Shown here: one piece after another, positions 1 through 11,544 of the stretch
Layout: every line of letters begins with the position of its first letter
Position numbering within the stretch: position 1 is the stretch's first letter
Source of the DNA: Sambucus nigra
Taxonomy: Eukaryota; Streptophyta; Magnoliopsida; Dipsacales; Adoxaceae
Direction: 5' to 3'
Assembly: GCA_949130495.1 (NCBI GenBank)
Contig: OX422213.1
Span: 55,375,284 to 55,439,283 of the forward strand
DNA length: 64,000 nt
Made by a program: the position numbers and the translations under genes
The notes under the pieces: model-generated
What the model saw: only the letters and a program-made list of their open reading frames with translations
What the model was told of the DNA's origin: nothing
The model's database searches: none

Positions 1-135
1 GTGTATCTTATGTGAGAGCGATACCAGTTTAAAATATGAGAAATAACATATTTTAAAATATGGATTTTATGCACTTGCTAAAATAGTTTCAACAATCGGG
101 CTCTGACCCATTTTCTCTACTTTTCCCCTCTCTTG

Positions 136-197
<62 letters not shown>

Positions 198-643
198 AGC
201 CACAGGGACGCCTGGATAATAATTCATTCGAGTCAGACGTTTGCTGCAGCAGCTGTGGATGCAAGCAGGTTTATTGTAGACGCTTCCATCATTGAGATCT
301 AGATAGGAGGTATTGTAGTCATATTCGGGCTAATGGCCCAACTGTACTCATTTATTCATTTACCGTCTTTTGTGCAGAATTCAATTTGGTTTTATTATTT
401 GGACTGAGTGTTCGGTTATTTTACTTTATTTTATTTCAGTTGTTGCATATAAACTGTTGTCCTTATTGTATTTGGATGGTTTGGTTAAAAAGATTAGTTA
501 ATTTAAAATTTTGACGTCGGCCTAATAGGATATTAGTAATTATTTGGTTTTCGACAGTGATGTTAAGAATGAACCACATGAGAATCCTATTTTAATTTGA
601 TATAGGAGTGATCGCCCGGTATTTTATTAGGCGGGGTGTCACA
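1..643 (+). repeat. 5' LTR (3' portion) of non-autonomous Ty3-type element D
   Basis: This is the last 643 bases of a long terminal repeat that begins before the window. It ends in GGGGTGTCACA and is followed by two bases and a perfect initiator-Met primer site, which fixes the boundary. The block from about 195 contains GTCCAGCCACAGGGACGCC, which recurs exactly (reverse strand) in both LTRs of element B near 13064 and 20686, so the R/U5 part is shared between D and the coding elements. A TA/TG microsatellite lies within it. The LTR boundary is seen directly; family membership is inferred from shared ends and primer site. Confidence 0.85.
142..194. repeat. (TA)n(TG)n compound microsatellite
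   Basis: A run of TA dinucleotides passes directly into a run of TG dinucleotides inside the D 5' LTR. It is likely to vary in length between individuals. Confidence 0.95.
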
Positions 644-645
644 GG

Positions 646-657
646 TGGTATCAGAGC
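646..657 (+). other. Primer binding site, initiator-Met tRNA (element D)
   Basis: TGGTATCAGAGC is complementary to the 3' end of plant initiator methionine tRNA and sits two bases after the LTR end. The following sequence (ATCAGGTTCTAGTGTCC) matches, on the other strand, the equivalent positions beside the primer sites of elements A and B. Confidence 0.92.
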
Positions 658-1876
658 ATCAGGTTCTAGTGTCCTTAGGAATCTGTGCGGACGTACTACG
701 CTTTCAGCGTTGCTTTTGATTTGATATAGAGCCTTGTGATTAGGATTGTTTATATCCTCTTGTGAGATTTCGTTCTCCTGCCATTATGTAAGATTATAGT
801 AAATCTTTTGCGCGCTCATTCGGGATTCGTGCGCTGATTGACGAAGGGCGACCATGGAAGTCCATTGTGAGGGCAGGAGGAGACGGGGCTTAGTTAGAGC
901 TATAAGTTGATGTTGGAAATGAGGATCGCGGTAAAGGTCATTTTCCTTGCGGCATTGTCATTGATTGCTGCAATGACTACTATAGGATAATAGTTATAAT
1001 TATCTATGCACCGCTATAGTAGAGAATGGTGCTAAACTTGAAATTCCCAGTGAAATTAGATGGGGAAAAAGCTTAAGAGGTCGTTGATGAGGATCGTGCA
1101 TTGAAGTTGAGGTAGGCAAAAATAGTGTAACTTAACTTCTAGGAAGTTGAAGGATCGAAAGCTTGGGCCTAGAGTTGGGTATGGAAATACCCATATGTGA
1201 AAATTTGAAGAAATTTTTTTCACTCATTGGAGCAATGTGAAATAGTGGGAATGATGGTCACCATATATAGAGGAGCATAATATTTTGCTCATAAATTAAT
1301 CTTACAGACGGTTTTAAAATGAAAATTCCCGTGATTTAGAATGAAGTGAATGAAGTTTCTAGGTTATTCACATAAGAATCGGTCAGAGACCAACGGTGAA
1401 TAAAGAGTGACATGGATAAGTGAAGTTAGTACCGGAGTAAGGTAGGTACAAGGGAGGAAGAGGCTTCTCCAGTGGAATGATAGACTCACTAGTAATTGGA
1501 CTTATGTAGAGTGAGTTATATTTATTTTAGTGCAAGGTGTGAAATATGCAAAAAAAAAAAAAAAAAAATTAAAGTTGTGAGACTTTGTGATTTTAATAGT
1601 CAAATGGGATAAAGACTCTTGGGATTCGAATTGAAATTTTGGATATAATTGGGATACGAGCTAGTTGTGATAAGCTTAATATTTATTTATGTTATAAGTA
1701 AGTGAATACTTATAGGATAAAAATCGAATATGTTTATTCGGGAAATACGGGCTAATGTTACGAGAGATATACACGATTAGCCGATTATATTGTATATATA
1801 CACGAGCATATTGGGACGTATATGTGATATGTTTAAATATATATGTATGTGATTGGTATATTTATATGAAACATAC

Positions 1877-2160
1877 CCCTCTAGTGCTATCATGGGAAGT
1901 TATGCATTTTGGGTGAGGCCCCTGGCTTGAGGAGCAGGGAGCGTATAGTCCCCAGGTCATAATGTCCATTTTATATTGTGTGATTTTTATCAGGAATGAG
2001 ACGTGGTGGGTATGCTTCGTTCTCATTTCCTTGGAGGAACTATGATTGCTTCCCATTCATTGTGATTTGGTTTTTACCAAGTCGGTACGATAGTCCGATC
2101 GCTGGTACCCAGGATGCTGTGTGAGTAATTCCCTGGAAGATGATAGCATTGAGAGACTGC
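1877..2160 (+). repeat. LTR-like segment inside the D interior
   Basis: The order of short words here (CCCCTCTAGTGCTAT..., GCTTGAGGAGCAGGGAG, CCCCAGGTCATAATGTCCATT) parallels the sense strand of the element B LTR around 13700-13810 (GTGCTATAGGGGGAGG..., GCTTGAGGAGTAGGGTG, CCCGAGGTCATAGCGTCCATT). It suggests that part of the D interior was built from LTR sequence. Similarity is patchy and judged by eye. Confidence 0.5.
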
Positions 2161-2631
2161 ATCCATTGAGTTATAGCTCTGAGGGATGGTTATTTATACT
2201 TATATAGTGTGTGATATATAAGTATGGATATACTTAATGTGTATAGTATAATGTATATATATTTATTTAAGATGTGAAACATATATATACAAACATAATA
2301 ACGCATGGAATGCGAGATAAATGCTGGATGAGCTCGCCTTGATTACTTGTTTAGATGAAAATTTGATAAGGAGATGTTTCATTACCATGATTTGAATGCA
2401 TGGGGACCTTATAGATAAAATTTAAGGTATGCAGGCTTTATTATTGAGCAGTGAGTTTAACACATTGTTGTTTGGGCTAAGGACTTAGTGTTAGTACAAG
2501 CGCTTGGTGGTGTGGCTCCTGGAAAGAATTAAGAGTTTTGACCACATTTTGTCGATAGGAGAGATGGGATTATCCGAGTGGCATATTTGAACTAGCGAAC
2601 CTCCACGACCGACAAAGTTAAGTAATAGTGT

Positions 2632-3215
2632 ATAGGAGGGGTTCCTTGTTTGGATTTCGCTTGCGAGACGCTCCACGCATGAACATTAATGACGTCGGGA
2701 GTGGAGAGATGTTATATAATGCAAGGATGCTAGTTTTGACGATAATTCACCTAGTGTAGAGCAAACACTATCGAGTGAGATCCGTTTGATGACGGTATAA
2801 TCATATAGAGTTATAAGTGCTACGGAGAAGCACTGAAAATTATTCTCTCATCGCAAGTATGTGGGTGAGTTAAGGTGAAGGAAATCGATTTGAGACGTTT
2901 ATTCAAGCCTTGAATAGAAGGAAAATTCAGAGGAAATACATTTTGGGTATAATGTTCATAGCGCTTTTGCAGAGAGTAGGTGCCCAATTAGTTAGATTTT
3001 GCATTTCACTAAGATGGAAGGATATAGTGGTAGAAGTACGCTGGTAGGTTAACGAGGTAAAATTTAGAACATCCCGTTGGTGTCCCTTGGACCTTTATAT
3101 CTCGATGACCGACGATGCGAGGGAGTAGTGTAACGGGAGGGTTCCTTGTTTGGATTTCGCTTTGCGAGACGTCCCACGCATGAAACCGAGCAAATGTCGG
3201 AAGTTGAGAGAGGTC
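2632..3215 (+). repeat. Direct repeat pair in D interior (about 2632-2710 and 3130-3215)
   Basis: Both copies contain GGTTCCTTGTTTGGATTTCG followed by a short GCGAGACG...CCACGCATGAA segment and then GTCGG(G/A)AG. The copies are about 500 bases apart in the same orientation and both follow a 'GACCGAC...AGTAGTGTA'-like lead. This is an internal duplication in the LARD. Confidence 0.8.
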
Positions 3216-4516
3216 TTGAGCACTAGGGAAATATTTAGAATAGTACTCATATTACGTGTGTTAGAGACACCTTAATCTTAAGACTACCACGAAGTAAGGG
3301 CAATAAGGCACTGATATACGAAGACTATTGTAAGATAACCACAAGACGATCTATGGGATAATCTTAAGAAGGATTGAATTTCCAAGTATCGGGTGAATTA
3401 AATTTCGAATTATTCGGGTTAAGGGATACCCATGTGTTAGTACCAGGCCAATGAAATGAGGCCCATTATTTAGAGTGAGTGTGATGTATCAAAACGTTTG
3501 CAATGGTGGTGCATATATGCACGGATGATAGGGGGTATGGGTACCCTGATTAGTAAATCCCAAAAATGTCCGAGATTGAAAGATGTGAAAATATATATGT
3601 ATGATATATGACTGAAGGGCGGCTATAAACAAGGTTAAACGGTATAGCGTATTGAATGTCGTGCGAGAATGATGATAATGCAAACATTTATGTGTAACGA
3701 GAGCTAACACACCTGAGATGGGATTGAAAGGCTGTGGAAAGTCATTTAAAAAAAAAGTACCTCTTAATGAAAAGGTTACCCAATTTATTGTGAGAAAGTG
3801 GAGTGGGGTCTTACTCAAGAGAGTATTGAAGAGTGGCTTGAGCGTGACTGTATGGTTAGCATACTCCAAGTAAAGAAGGAGTGTATGTAGTACCAAATTC
3901 CAGAAAAGTATATGATAGTTAATACTTTAATTATTCGGCATAGGGAATATACCTTGTAGATTACAAGATAGATAGTAATCTGAATATTTATATAATACGT
4001 AGCGATGAGAATAAAACACATATGAGAAGTGTACAATTAGGATGGGAATATGCCTATGAATTTTAATAGGATGTGTGTATGCCTATTATGTGATATTATT
4101 ATTAAGAGCATTAATGGCTGATAACCCCGGGGGTGTAAGAACATTATTGATTAAGTGCGCTAATGGGTGTTAACCCGGGGTGCAGGATTAATATATATAT
4201 GTATAGGGATGATGTGACTATATGTGTATATATATGGATTTATGAATATTTCTACTGTGTGAGACTAGTAGATATGGTATTAATAATAAATACTTTACGC
4301 TAAGTGGTCTTAACAAAAAGAGTGCAAGATTAGGGAAAATATATAGAGATGATGAGACTATATATATGAGCATATGCCTTGAGATGGGTGGAATACAGTG
4401 AGAGACCATTGTGTTAGGCTATATCTAAATTTGGTTAAGCTAGGACGTAATGTATATACCGATCCTAGAGTAGTGGTACAGGCTATATCTGAATTTCGTG
4501 GACGAAATTCTGTTGT

Positions 4517-4529
4517 AAGGGGGGAAGTA
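4517..4529 (+). other. Polypurine tract of element D
   Basis: AAGGGGGGAAGTA lies directly before the 3' LTR start TGTAATACCCC. The polypurine tract primes plus-strand DNA synthesis in LTR elements. The same arrangement is seen in reverse at 11054, 15399 and 30918. Confidence 0.88.
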
Positions 4530-6234
4530 TGTAATACCCCGTACTTTTAAAGATATTTAAATTACAAAGGTGGGCGTAATTTGGTAAATTGAGGAATTAC
4601 TGTGAATAGTAATTATGGAATTTATGAGTGAAATTGAATAAATTCAGAATATAAAGTAAATAGTAAATATTAGTTTGTAAGTGCCAGATTAATATTTACA
4701 TGGATTATTTTTAATTACATGTCGCAAGTTGGGTAAAGCGACAAAGAAAATATTTTAAATTGGAAAATACGCATATTGAACATGTTGGGGTAAAATTAAT
4801 GAATTTTAGTTAAGTACCTCGGATGGAGATTTCGACTGCGCCATTAGGTTCGGAATGGCCGAGATAGTCAAAATAGACTACCCGGGGGTAGTATTTGGGT
4901 TCTGGACATTTTTGGACTAGTAGGGGCTCGTAAACGGGTACACGAGTCATTTAACAATTGGGCATTTACCCAATTTCGGGTTTAAAGACTTAAGAAGCCC
5001 CCTTTCCCTTTCATTTCTGCCCTAAGAGAGAGAAGATAGTAGAGAGAAGGAAGAGAAGAAGAAGAAGAAAGAAAAGAAGAAGAAGAGAAGGAAAATCCGA
5101 CCAAATTCGCGGGATTCGACTCGAGAACGTCGGATTTATTCCACAAGGCAAGTGTTTAACTTGCATATTGATTTAGTGTGTTAATTTCTCATATTGTAGT
5201 TGGTATAAAACTAAAGATTTTTGGGTTGAAATTTCGTGGATCAATGGGGTTTTCGAAAGATTAAAACGGATATAACTCGATTAATACCCAATTTGAGAAA
5301 CTTGAAATTAATTGAAATTAATTGTTGAATCTGGGTTCTAGGATGATTGGAACCCTTTGAATGTGTGTATTTATGGTTATTTGAGGTTGAATGACGATGA
5401 GAGAGGAGATAAAAAGCTTAGATGTGTTTTAATGGAGGTTTGGATTTTTGGAGAAGAAGGTGAATAGTGACCAGCCCACTTCTGGGCTGTTTCGGACAGG
5501 AAGACAACCGATTCAGCTCTCGGTCAAAACACGAAAGTTGTAGATAATTTCGATACGGTCGCGTGGGCGCCAACCGCGTATTTTTCTGATTTTTTTTCAA
5601 ATTGTTATGATTTTTACAAGATGGCAGTTCCGGGATGAGATCACCAACTCGGAAATGCACTCGGAAATTGGAAAAATAAAGGCTAGAATTATTTGGAGAT
5701 AAATATTTGGGGTTCCTAAAAATATTCTGGGGACTTCTTAATATTTTTTTTTAGTAAGGCGTGTACCTTAGGTTAGTTGAAAGTAAAATCCAAGATTTAC
5801 CCAAATAGGGGTGTTCGGGAGGAAAAATACTTAAAGGGGTATTTAAGTGTGATTTGAATGTTAAATAAGGGAACATGTATTGGGGTAGTGTTTTAATTGT
5901 GTGACGGCTTGTATTATTGTGAATGAGAATATTCAAGGTTATTGGCTATCGTTACGAGAGTTTGGAGATTATAGCCATAAAAGATTGAGAATAGATAAAT
6001 AATATATATCGGTGTCGTTGGTATTGTTATCGTGCGGTGAGAAAATATCGAAAATAATGTATTGAGGATTAGTTAAAATTGATTAATGCGTAGGATATTC
6101 GAGAGATAAATATACTACGTGGGAAATTTGTTATACGGGTTGTGCGTATGCTCGAATGTTATTATATACATGGGTTAAATAATTACCTATGGGGAATTAT
6201 GTATAGGTGAGAGAAATACCTATAATTATAATGA
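4530..6234 (+). repeat. 3' LTR of element D, truncated
   Basis: The LTR opens with TGTAATACCCCGTAC. The likely promoter element GATAAAAAG lies near 5408. The LTR has no matching end: the final portion represented by 1-643 is absent, and after about 6234 the sequence changes to Helitron-like DNA. Whether the end was deleted or displaced cannot be told because the other Helitron boundary is not visible. The purine-rich run at about 5030-5095 (GAAGAAGAAG type) is part of this LTR. Confidence 0.75.
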
Positions 6235-7561
6235 TGTTGTCAAGATTAAGCTATGTGAAGTGCTTCCAAGATTCTGATCAAGGTGTAGCTGATGTTGTCA
6301 AGAATGCAACTGGGATGAATAACTGAAGTTACAATGATTTTTTCAATTTTTGCCATCCTCTTCAATGATAGTAGTTTTTAATTTCTTATTTAGATTTAAT
6401 CTTACTTGTAAAGTCAGTGTTTCAACAAAACAGAGAATATTCTCGTGGGGAAGTTCAAACTTTGTTCCAATAAATTTTGAAGTAATGAGATGCTTAGAAT
6501 TAGTGTAAAAAAAAAAAGAATCTTCTGTTGTACCAGAACTTTTGATGGATATTTGTGAAGTTAACACAATTAAATGTGTTGCTGCTCTGATATTTGGAGA
6601 AAAAGATCATGCATTTTATCCACTGCATAATTATCTTACGGGTTATGTCTATAGGTACAAATCCTCTGATTTTGATGTCCCTCAAACACTGCATAAGAAA
6701 AGCTCAGGCCATACTCTGTAGTTGGCATACTGGTCAGGCCATACATGTCCGTCAAATTCTTAGGCCATACTCTGCATGTTAAAAAACCAAACAACAAAAG
6801 AGAAGAAGAAAAATACAAAGCACCAAAAAATTCCAACTAAAACACCCAAAAAAATAGTAAAGGTATCAACCAATCCAAAAAAGGTTTATAATCAAGAAAA
6901 ACAGCTTGTAAAGAAAACATATCATTGAAAAAATCAAACAGTATTGAAGAAAAATTGTTGTTACTGAGTATTAGTGTTTGAAGTGATCTCAACCCGAAAA
7001 AACTTGGGAGTGACCTGATTAGTTAGTTGCCTTGAGCCTCGAACACCTGTAAAGATGTGAGATTGTTGAGGTTAAGCCTTTGAGGGTCTTGTGGCCAATT
7101 TGGATCTGGAATTAGCGTGACACTGGTACATGACCAGTAAAGCTATTATAAGTATGCCGAACACAAAATCGACATTGGATCAATAAATTCACATCCTGAT
7201 TTATCACTTTAACATATTATCATTTGATTACGATGTATGTAGATGATAAAAAATAGTCCCTACAAAAATTCACTCCCTGATTTATCACTTTAACAATAAA
7301 TGTGTCAACTATCATGTTAAAAAAAATTCAAATAAATTGCAACATTATAAAATCAGAACTTTAATCATGAAGCATATCAAAATATATACACGCACTCACT
7401 TTTCTGAATAAAAGATAAAACATATGCTAAAAATAAAAAACCCACAAAACCAAGAGTTGTTTAATGGTCGAAACATATATGAAAAAAAAGCCTAGAAGCA
7501 TAGAAGACTGAGTTAAAACTCCCCAAACGTAGAGGAATAAAAAAGAACACAATATGGAGGG

Positions 7562-7606
<45 letters not shown>

Positions 7607-8998
7607 AGAATACCTATTAAGGTTATAATCAAATGATTCCCATATCTGCAAATGCATACTAAAAGAGAGAAGACACAAAAATAAACACATTAAACTTGAA
7701 TCTAAAACCTCAGGAGTTTTTCTATGAATTAAAACTCCCAAATAAAACAAAATACAAAAACGTAGAGAGAACACACATAAACACGAAGTTCATTTAAATG
7801 GAAAAAAAACACAATTGATTTTAAAGAACAAAGATTAGAGATGTTTAGAATGAATAAATGCAAACACAGATGCATATAAATTCACATGATATAAAGTCAT
7901 CAACGTCTTCCAACACCAAGAAACTAATTTTTGAAATCTGAGATCTAAACAAATTATATTTGAACCCCAAAGCATTACATAAATGTGATAAAATAAATTC
8001 ATGGATATCTACAAAAATAATTGAATCGCATGCCCTGGAGAAACCTACAAATCAAAAATCAAGGATTAATAAATATTTATCTCAAATCCAAAACATACAT
8101 CTCCTGAAAATATATGTAGTTTATCCATAGTAAAAATGGGGAAACACACATAAATTATAACTGACTAAAGAAGAGAACAATACTAACATATACAGAAGAT
8201 TATGTATCTATTTTGATGGGGAATTTCAAACTCACAAATACCCACATTTCCTCACGAATGGGTAGAAGAACAATGCCCTTGGGGAATTCCATATCAGGAA
8301 TTCCAAACCAATGGTCAAGAGCAAAAATAAACACTAATTATTGATGCTCCGTAAATTTGGAACGAAGAACCTGTAAAAAAAATTATGAACGAAAAACCCC
8401 CAAAAATATAAGATATGAAAAGTAGCCCTAAAAAATTCAAGATGTGAAAAATACCTCATGGTTGGTAGCACTGGCTCGAGAGTTGAAGATCTTGGTTAAA
8501 TACATCTTGATTTATGATCAAACCATGAAAATCAAACAAAAGAAACCCTAACAAAATAAACCTTGAAAAAATGCAAATCGTGGAAGGAGCCTCAGCTTGT
8601 GTGAGTGTAAGTGTGTGTAAGAGAGAGAGATAGATTACCTTTTGGATCCCAAGGTCGAATGATTTGTGTTCTGGCTACGCTAGATCATAGTGTGGGAACG
8701 ATGAGGGCATGGGAGGGTGGATGTGGTTGAAGAGAGAGGAGAGAATGTCATGGGAAACAATGAAAGGATAAAGTGAGATGAGATGCTGAGAGTAAAGAAA
8801 AATGAAACCAAAATGTTATAATACTATTGTACCCTTCTGTTTGAATTTTGAATGGAAGGGGGAACAAATTAGAGTGTGTTAAAATAGGGGGAATCCAAAT
8901 TTGTAAGGGGTAAATTAGGAAGTGCAAAAAAAAATCAAATAGATGACATCACACTTGAGGCTTATGACTTATATAAGTTTCCTACTTTATTATATAGA
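6235..8998 (-). mobile_element. Helitron-like segment, 5' terminus at 8998
   Basis: Read on the minus strand, the segment begins TCTATATAATAAAGTAGG after an A, the typical plant Helitron 5' start, followed within 60 bases by a TGATGTCATCT motif also common in such ends. Its subterminal part is pyrimidine-rich and resembles the stretch at 40460-40560 (shared words such as TTCCCCCT...TTTTAACAC and TTCAAAATTCAAA). No Rep/helicase frame is present, so it is non-autonomous. No 3' hairpin plus CTRR could be placed near 6235, so the left boundary is only where resemblance to the D LTR stops. The rest is AT-rich with small spurious frames. Confidence 0.55.
7564..7602. repeat. (GA)n microsatellite
   Basis: An uninterrupted GA dinucleotide run in the Helitron-like segment. 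It explains the serine/leucine repeats of the frame read across it on the minus strand. Confidence 0.95.
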
Positions 8999-9030
8999 TA
9001 TATATATAAATATATATAATATATATATAT

Positions 9031-11053
9031 ATTAATCACCCATATAATAAATATATATAAACTATCGGCACCCCACATAAAATTTATGGTGCTGGCATAC
9101 TCTGCTATCAAGTCCCCGTATCACTCGTACTAAGGGAAATACTAGTTCAGAATCACTCTCGAATTATATTAACACAAAACACATACAAATTGAGGCGAAG
9201 CATAGTTTCAAGTCACTAAGAGGTCAGCACACACCCTCACGTCTCTTTGGACCGTCTAACTATCGATACGATTGCCTGTACCAAGGATTCCTATGTTTTA
9301 GGGTACAAGTCAATATCCCCCATAAAGGTCCCAGCGAGATAAGACTGTCCCAGCGCGGTAACCTCAGTGATAGCAAGTAGCGCGGGCATGATTTTTACAT
9401 GTATATAGTATATGCACAATCACAATCATATATGTACACTACCATTCCCAAATCTAATTTAGGTACACCCATGACCCATACTTATGATATTCATTCTTAG
9501 TACACATTACTAGATTATCCCGTATAACGGTTCGTCTCTTTTATTCTTATTTATAGGATTATTTCAAAATTAGTTCGTAACACTCGTAGAATCCTATCTC
9601 CTTATGTGTAATTTCAGTAGGTACTCTTTTATTTTACGACGTAACTTCCTTATGAGCTTCACCCTCTAGACACACGTTCCCATTATTCCTCAAGTGTAAA
9701 ACACTTCCGTTAATGTTAATCTCGTCTTACATTAAAGGTTCCATTTTTATAAACTCCTACTAGTCTTCTTTATATTCAAAAATGTTCAAACAATAACGTC
9801 CAAGGATTATTATTCATTTAAATTGGAATAAACTACTTAAAAAGGGTAATATGAGTTTTCCAGGAGGGGTTGATCGATTGATGGGAGGGGCTCGATCCAT
9901 CGATCGATCGATGTTCTTTGGTCGATCGATCGATCAAGGAGTTATGGTGAATCTGCAGAATTAACAGTTACTAGAATCCTATTCCAAAATCATCCAAATC
10001 ATCTTTTTTCACTCCCAAACTCCCAAAAATTGATACTACAATAGTTATATACCCAAATAGATAATATTTTACGTAAAACATGCGAGTTTCATCAAGTATA
10101 ACGAATTAAAAGGGCCAAAATCCATATAAATATAAAGAACCCTAATATTATCTTTAACCTAGTTCTTCCCATTCTTTTTCCAGATTTTCTACTCCTAACT
10201 CAATGCAAGTTCGTGGTTCAACCTCTACATATGAATTTGATTTTCGGAATATGATTATCCCCTCTACGTCATGTAATTTCTAGTCTCCAATATATACTTT
10301 CTTTCATGAAACTTGTCCTAGTCAACCCTAAACTAATATAACTGACGCATTAACTAAAATAAAGCAAGATAGATACTTGCCTGGGAATATTTGTCTCAGA
10401 TTTGTGGAAAAGATTGGTGTGGTTGTGATCCTCGTTGCGCAATCTACAATTTGGCGGCGACGGCAGTGCAAACGGTGGAGTTCTTGGCCTAGAACTCCTT
10501 GGAAATCTTCTACTCTTCCTCTCTAATGGCCATCTTTGGTTTTTGGTTATTCTAACGATAGAAGACAATTCCTACAATATGATATAACCTTAGAAAATTC
10601 GTGGGTTTCCATGCCCAAAAATACAAAATGTCTAAAACGCCCTCCTGGGATGTTAATTAGGCCTAAAAACGCTCCGAGACCCAAACTAAACCCTTGGGTA
10701 CATTATTTTGACTATCTCGACCCTTCAAGATGCATTGACCCACTCAAAATGACCATACGGGTGACTCATAATTTAGTCACTTTTAATAGTTCGAATTTAG
10801 TCCCGACACGACACAGGCGCGTTCCGATAAATTTCCAAAATTATCAAATTAGATTCTCGTGATAATTCTACTAAATTTAATTACACATCTTACTTTACCC
10901 ATAAAGTAATTTACAACAAAATTCCAATAATTACTAACTCTCATCACGCTAGTAAATATTAAAATGATTTTCGGATTAATATTAAATTAATATCTCTAAT
11001 TAAATTTAATAAATCCCCAACATTTAAAAGTCATAAAAATACGGGATATTACA
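9031..11053 (-). repeat. 3' LTR of element A, truncated
   Basis: Collinear with 28889-30917 of the shared A/C LTR, with a few per cent differences by eye. It ends (plus-strand right end) in GGGATATTACA beside the polypurine tract. The portion matching 27909-28888 is missing and AT-rich DNA at 8999-9030 abuts the Helitron end. It contains a palindromic CGATCG cluster at 9870-9936 and a sense-strand AATATAAAG TATA-like box near 9772-9780. Confidence 0.85.
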
Positions 11054-11501
11054 TACTTCCCCCCTAATAACGGAATTTTGTCCCGAAATTCGTAAAATAA
11101 AGTATACCTGGTAGGAATAACTCTGGGTATTTCTCATGCATGTCTACCTCACGCTCCCAAGTGAATTCCTCCACATTATGATGCTCCTACTGGACCCATA
11201 CAAGTGGGACTACTTTCGACCTCAATCTCCTTTCGCTATAGTCTAGAATAGCCACTGGCCTCTCCTCGCAAGAGCTATCGGGTTGTAAGTCAATATCCTC
11301 AATCGCAATGTGTGTGTGGGCCATATCATCCCAAAGGTATCGCTGCAATGATGAGATGTGAAATACATCATGAATGCGGTGTAAATGCTCTAGCAATCCC
11401 AATCTATATGTTACCGGCCCATTCCTCTCGATAATGGGAAATGGTCCCATGTACCTAGGGGATAATTTCCCTTTCTTCCCAAACCTAATCACTCCTTTCA
11501 T
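11054..11501 (-). pseudogene. Element A integrase C-terminus with GPY/F module and chromodomain-like tail
   Basis: The 104-residue frame at 11187-11501 begins MKGVIRFGKKGKLSPRYMGP, the GPY/F module of Ty3 integrases, and continues into a YDVFHxSxL...ERPVAILD segment typical of the chromodomain-like tail of chromoviruses. A TAG stop after VWVQ replaces a tryptophan codon (TGG in the sister reading) and the tail HHNVEEFTWE continues in frame to about 11100. A second stop (W-TAG-HQV) lies upstream near 11528. The module directs integration site choice in this family. The polypurine tract lies at 11054-11064. Confidence 0.8.
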
Positions 11502-11544
11502 AGGAGATACACGAAGTAATACTTGGTGTCACCATATTAAACTC

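Larger units (their letters stand above)
644..4529 (+). mobile_element. Non-coding interior of LARD-like element D
   Basis: About 3.9 kb between a correct primer site and a correct polypurine tract. No reading frame of retrotransposon type is present: no gag, protease, RT or integrase motif in any frame. The start differs from the coding elements, which open with a gag reading MPP-(K/R)R just inside the primer site. The last bases before the tract (AATTTCGTGGACGAAATTC) closely match the same position in element B. The interior holds a 19-base A run (1550-1568), an LTR-like stretch (about 1877-2160) and a dispersed direct repeat. Large retrotransposon derivatives of plants have this design and depend on proteins from coding relatives; that dependence is inferred here. 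Confidence 0.75.

Noticed and set aside
646..657. Possible tRNA gene at TGGTATCAGAGC
   Set aside because: Only 12 bases match a tRNA 3' end, placed exactly after an LTR: it is a primer binding site. Same for 20226 and 27895.
7427..7774. 115-residue minus-strand frame
   Set aside because: Runs through a GA microsatellite; no recognisable domain.
10536..10862. Plus-strand frame repeated at 30267-30725
   Set aside because: The two frames are the same LTR sequence in A and in the shared A/C LTR, antisense to the element; not a gene.
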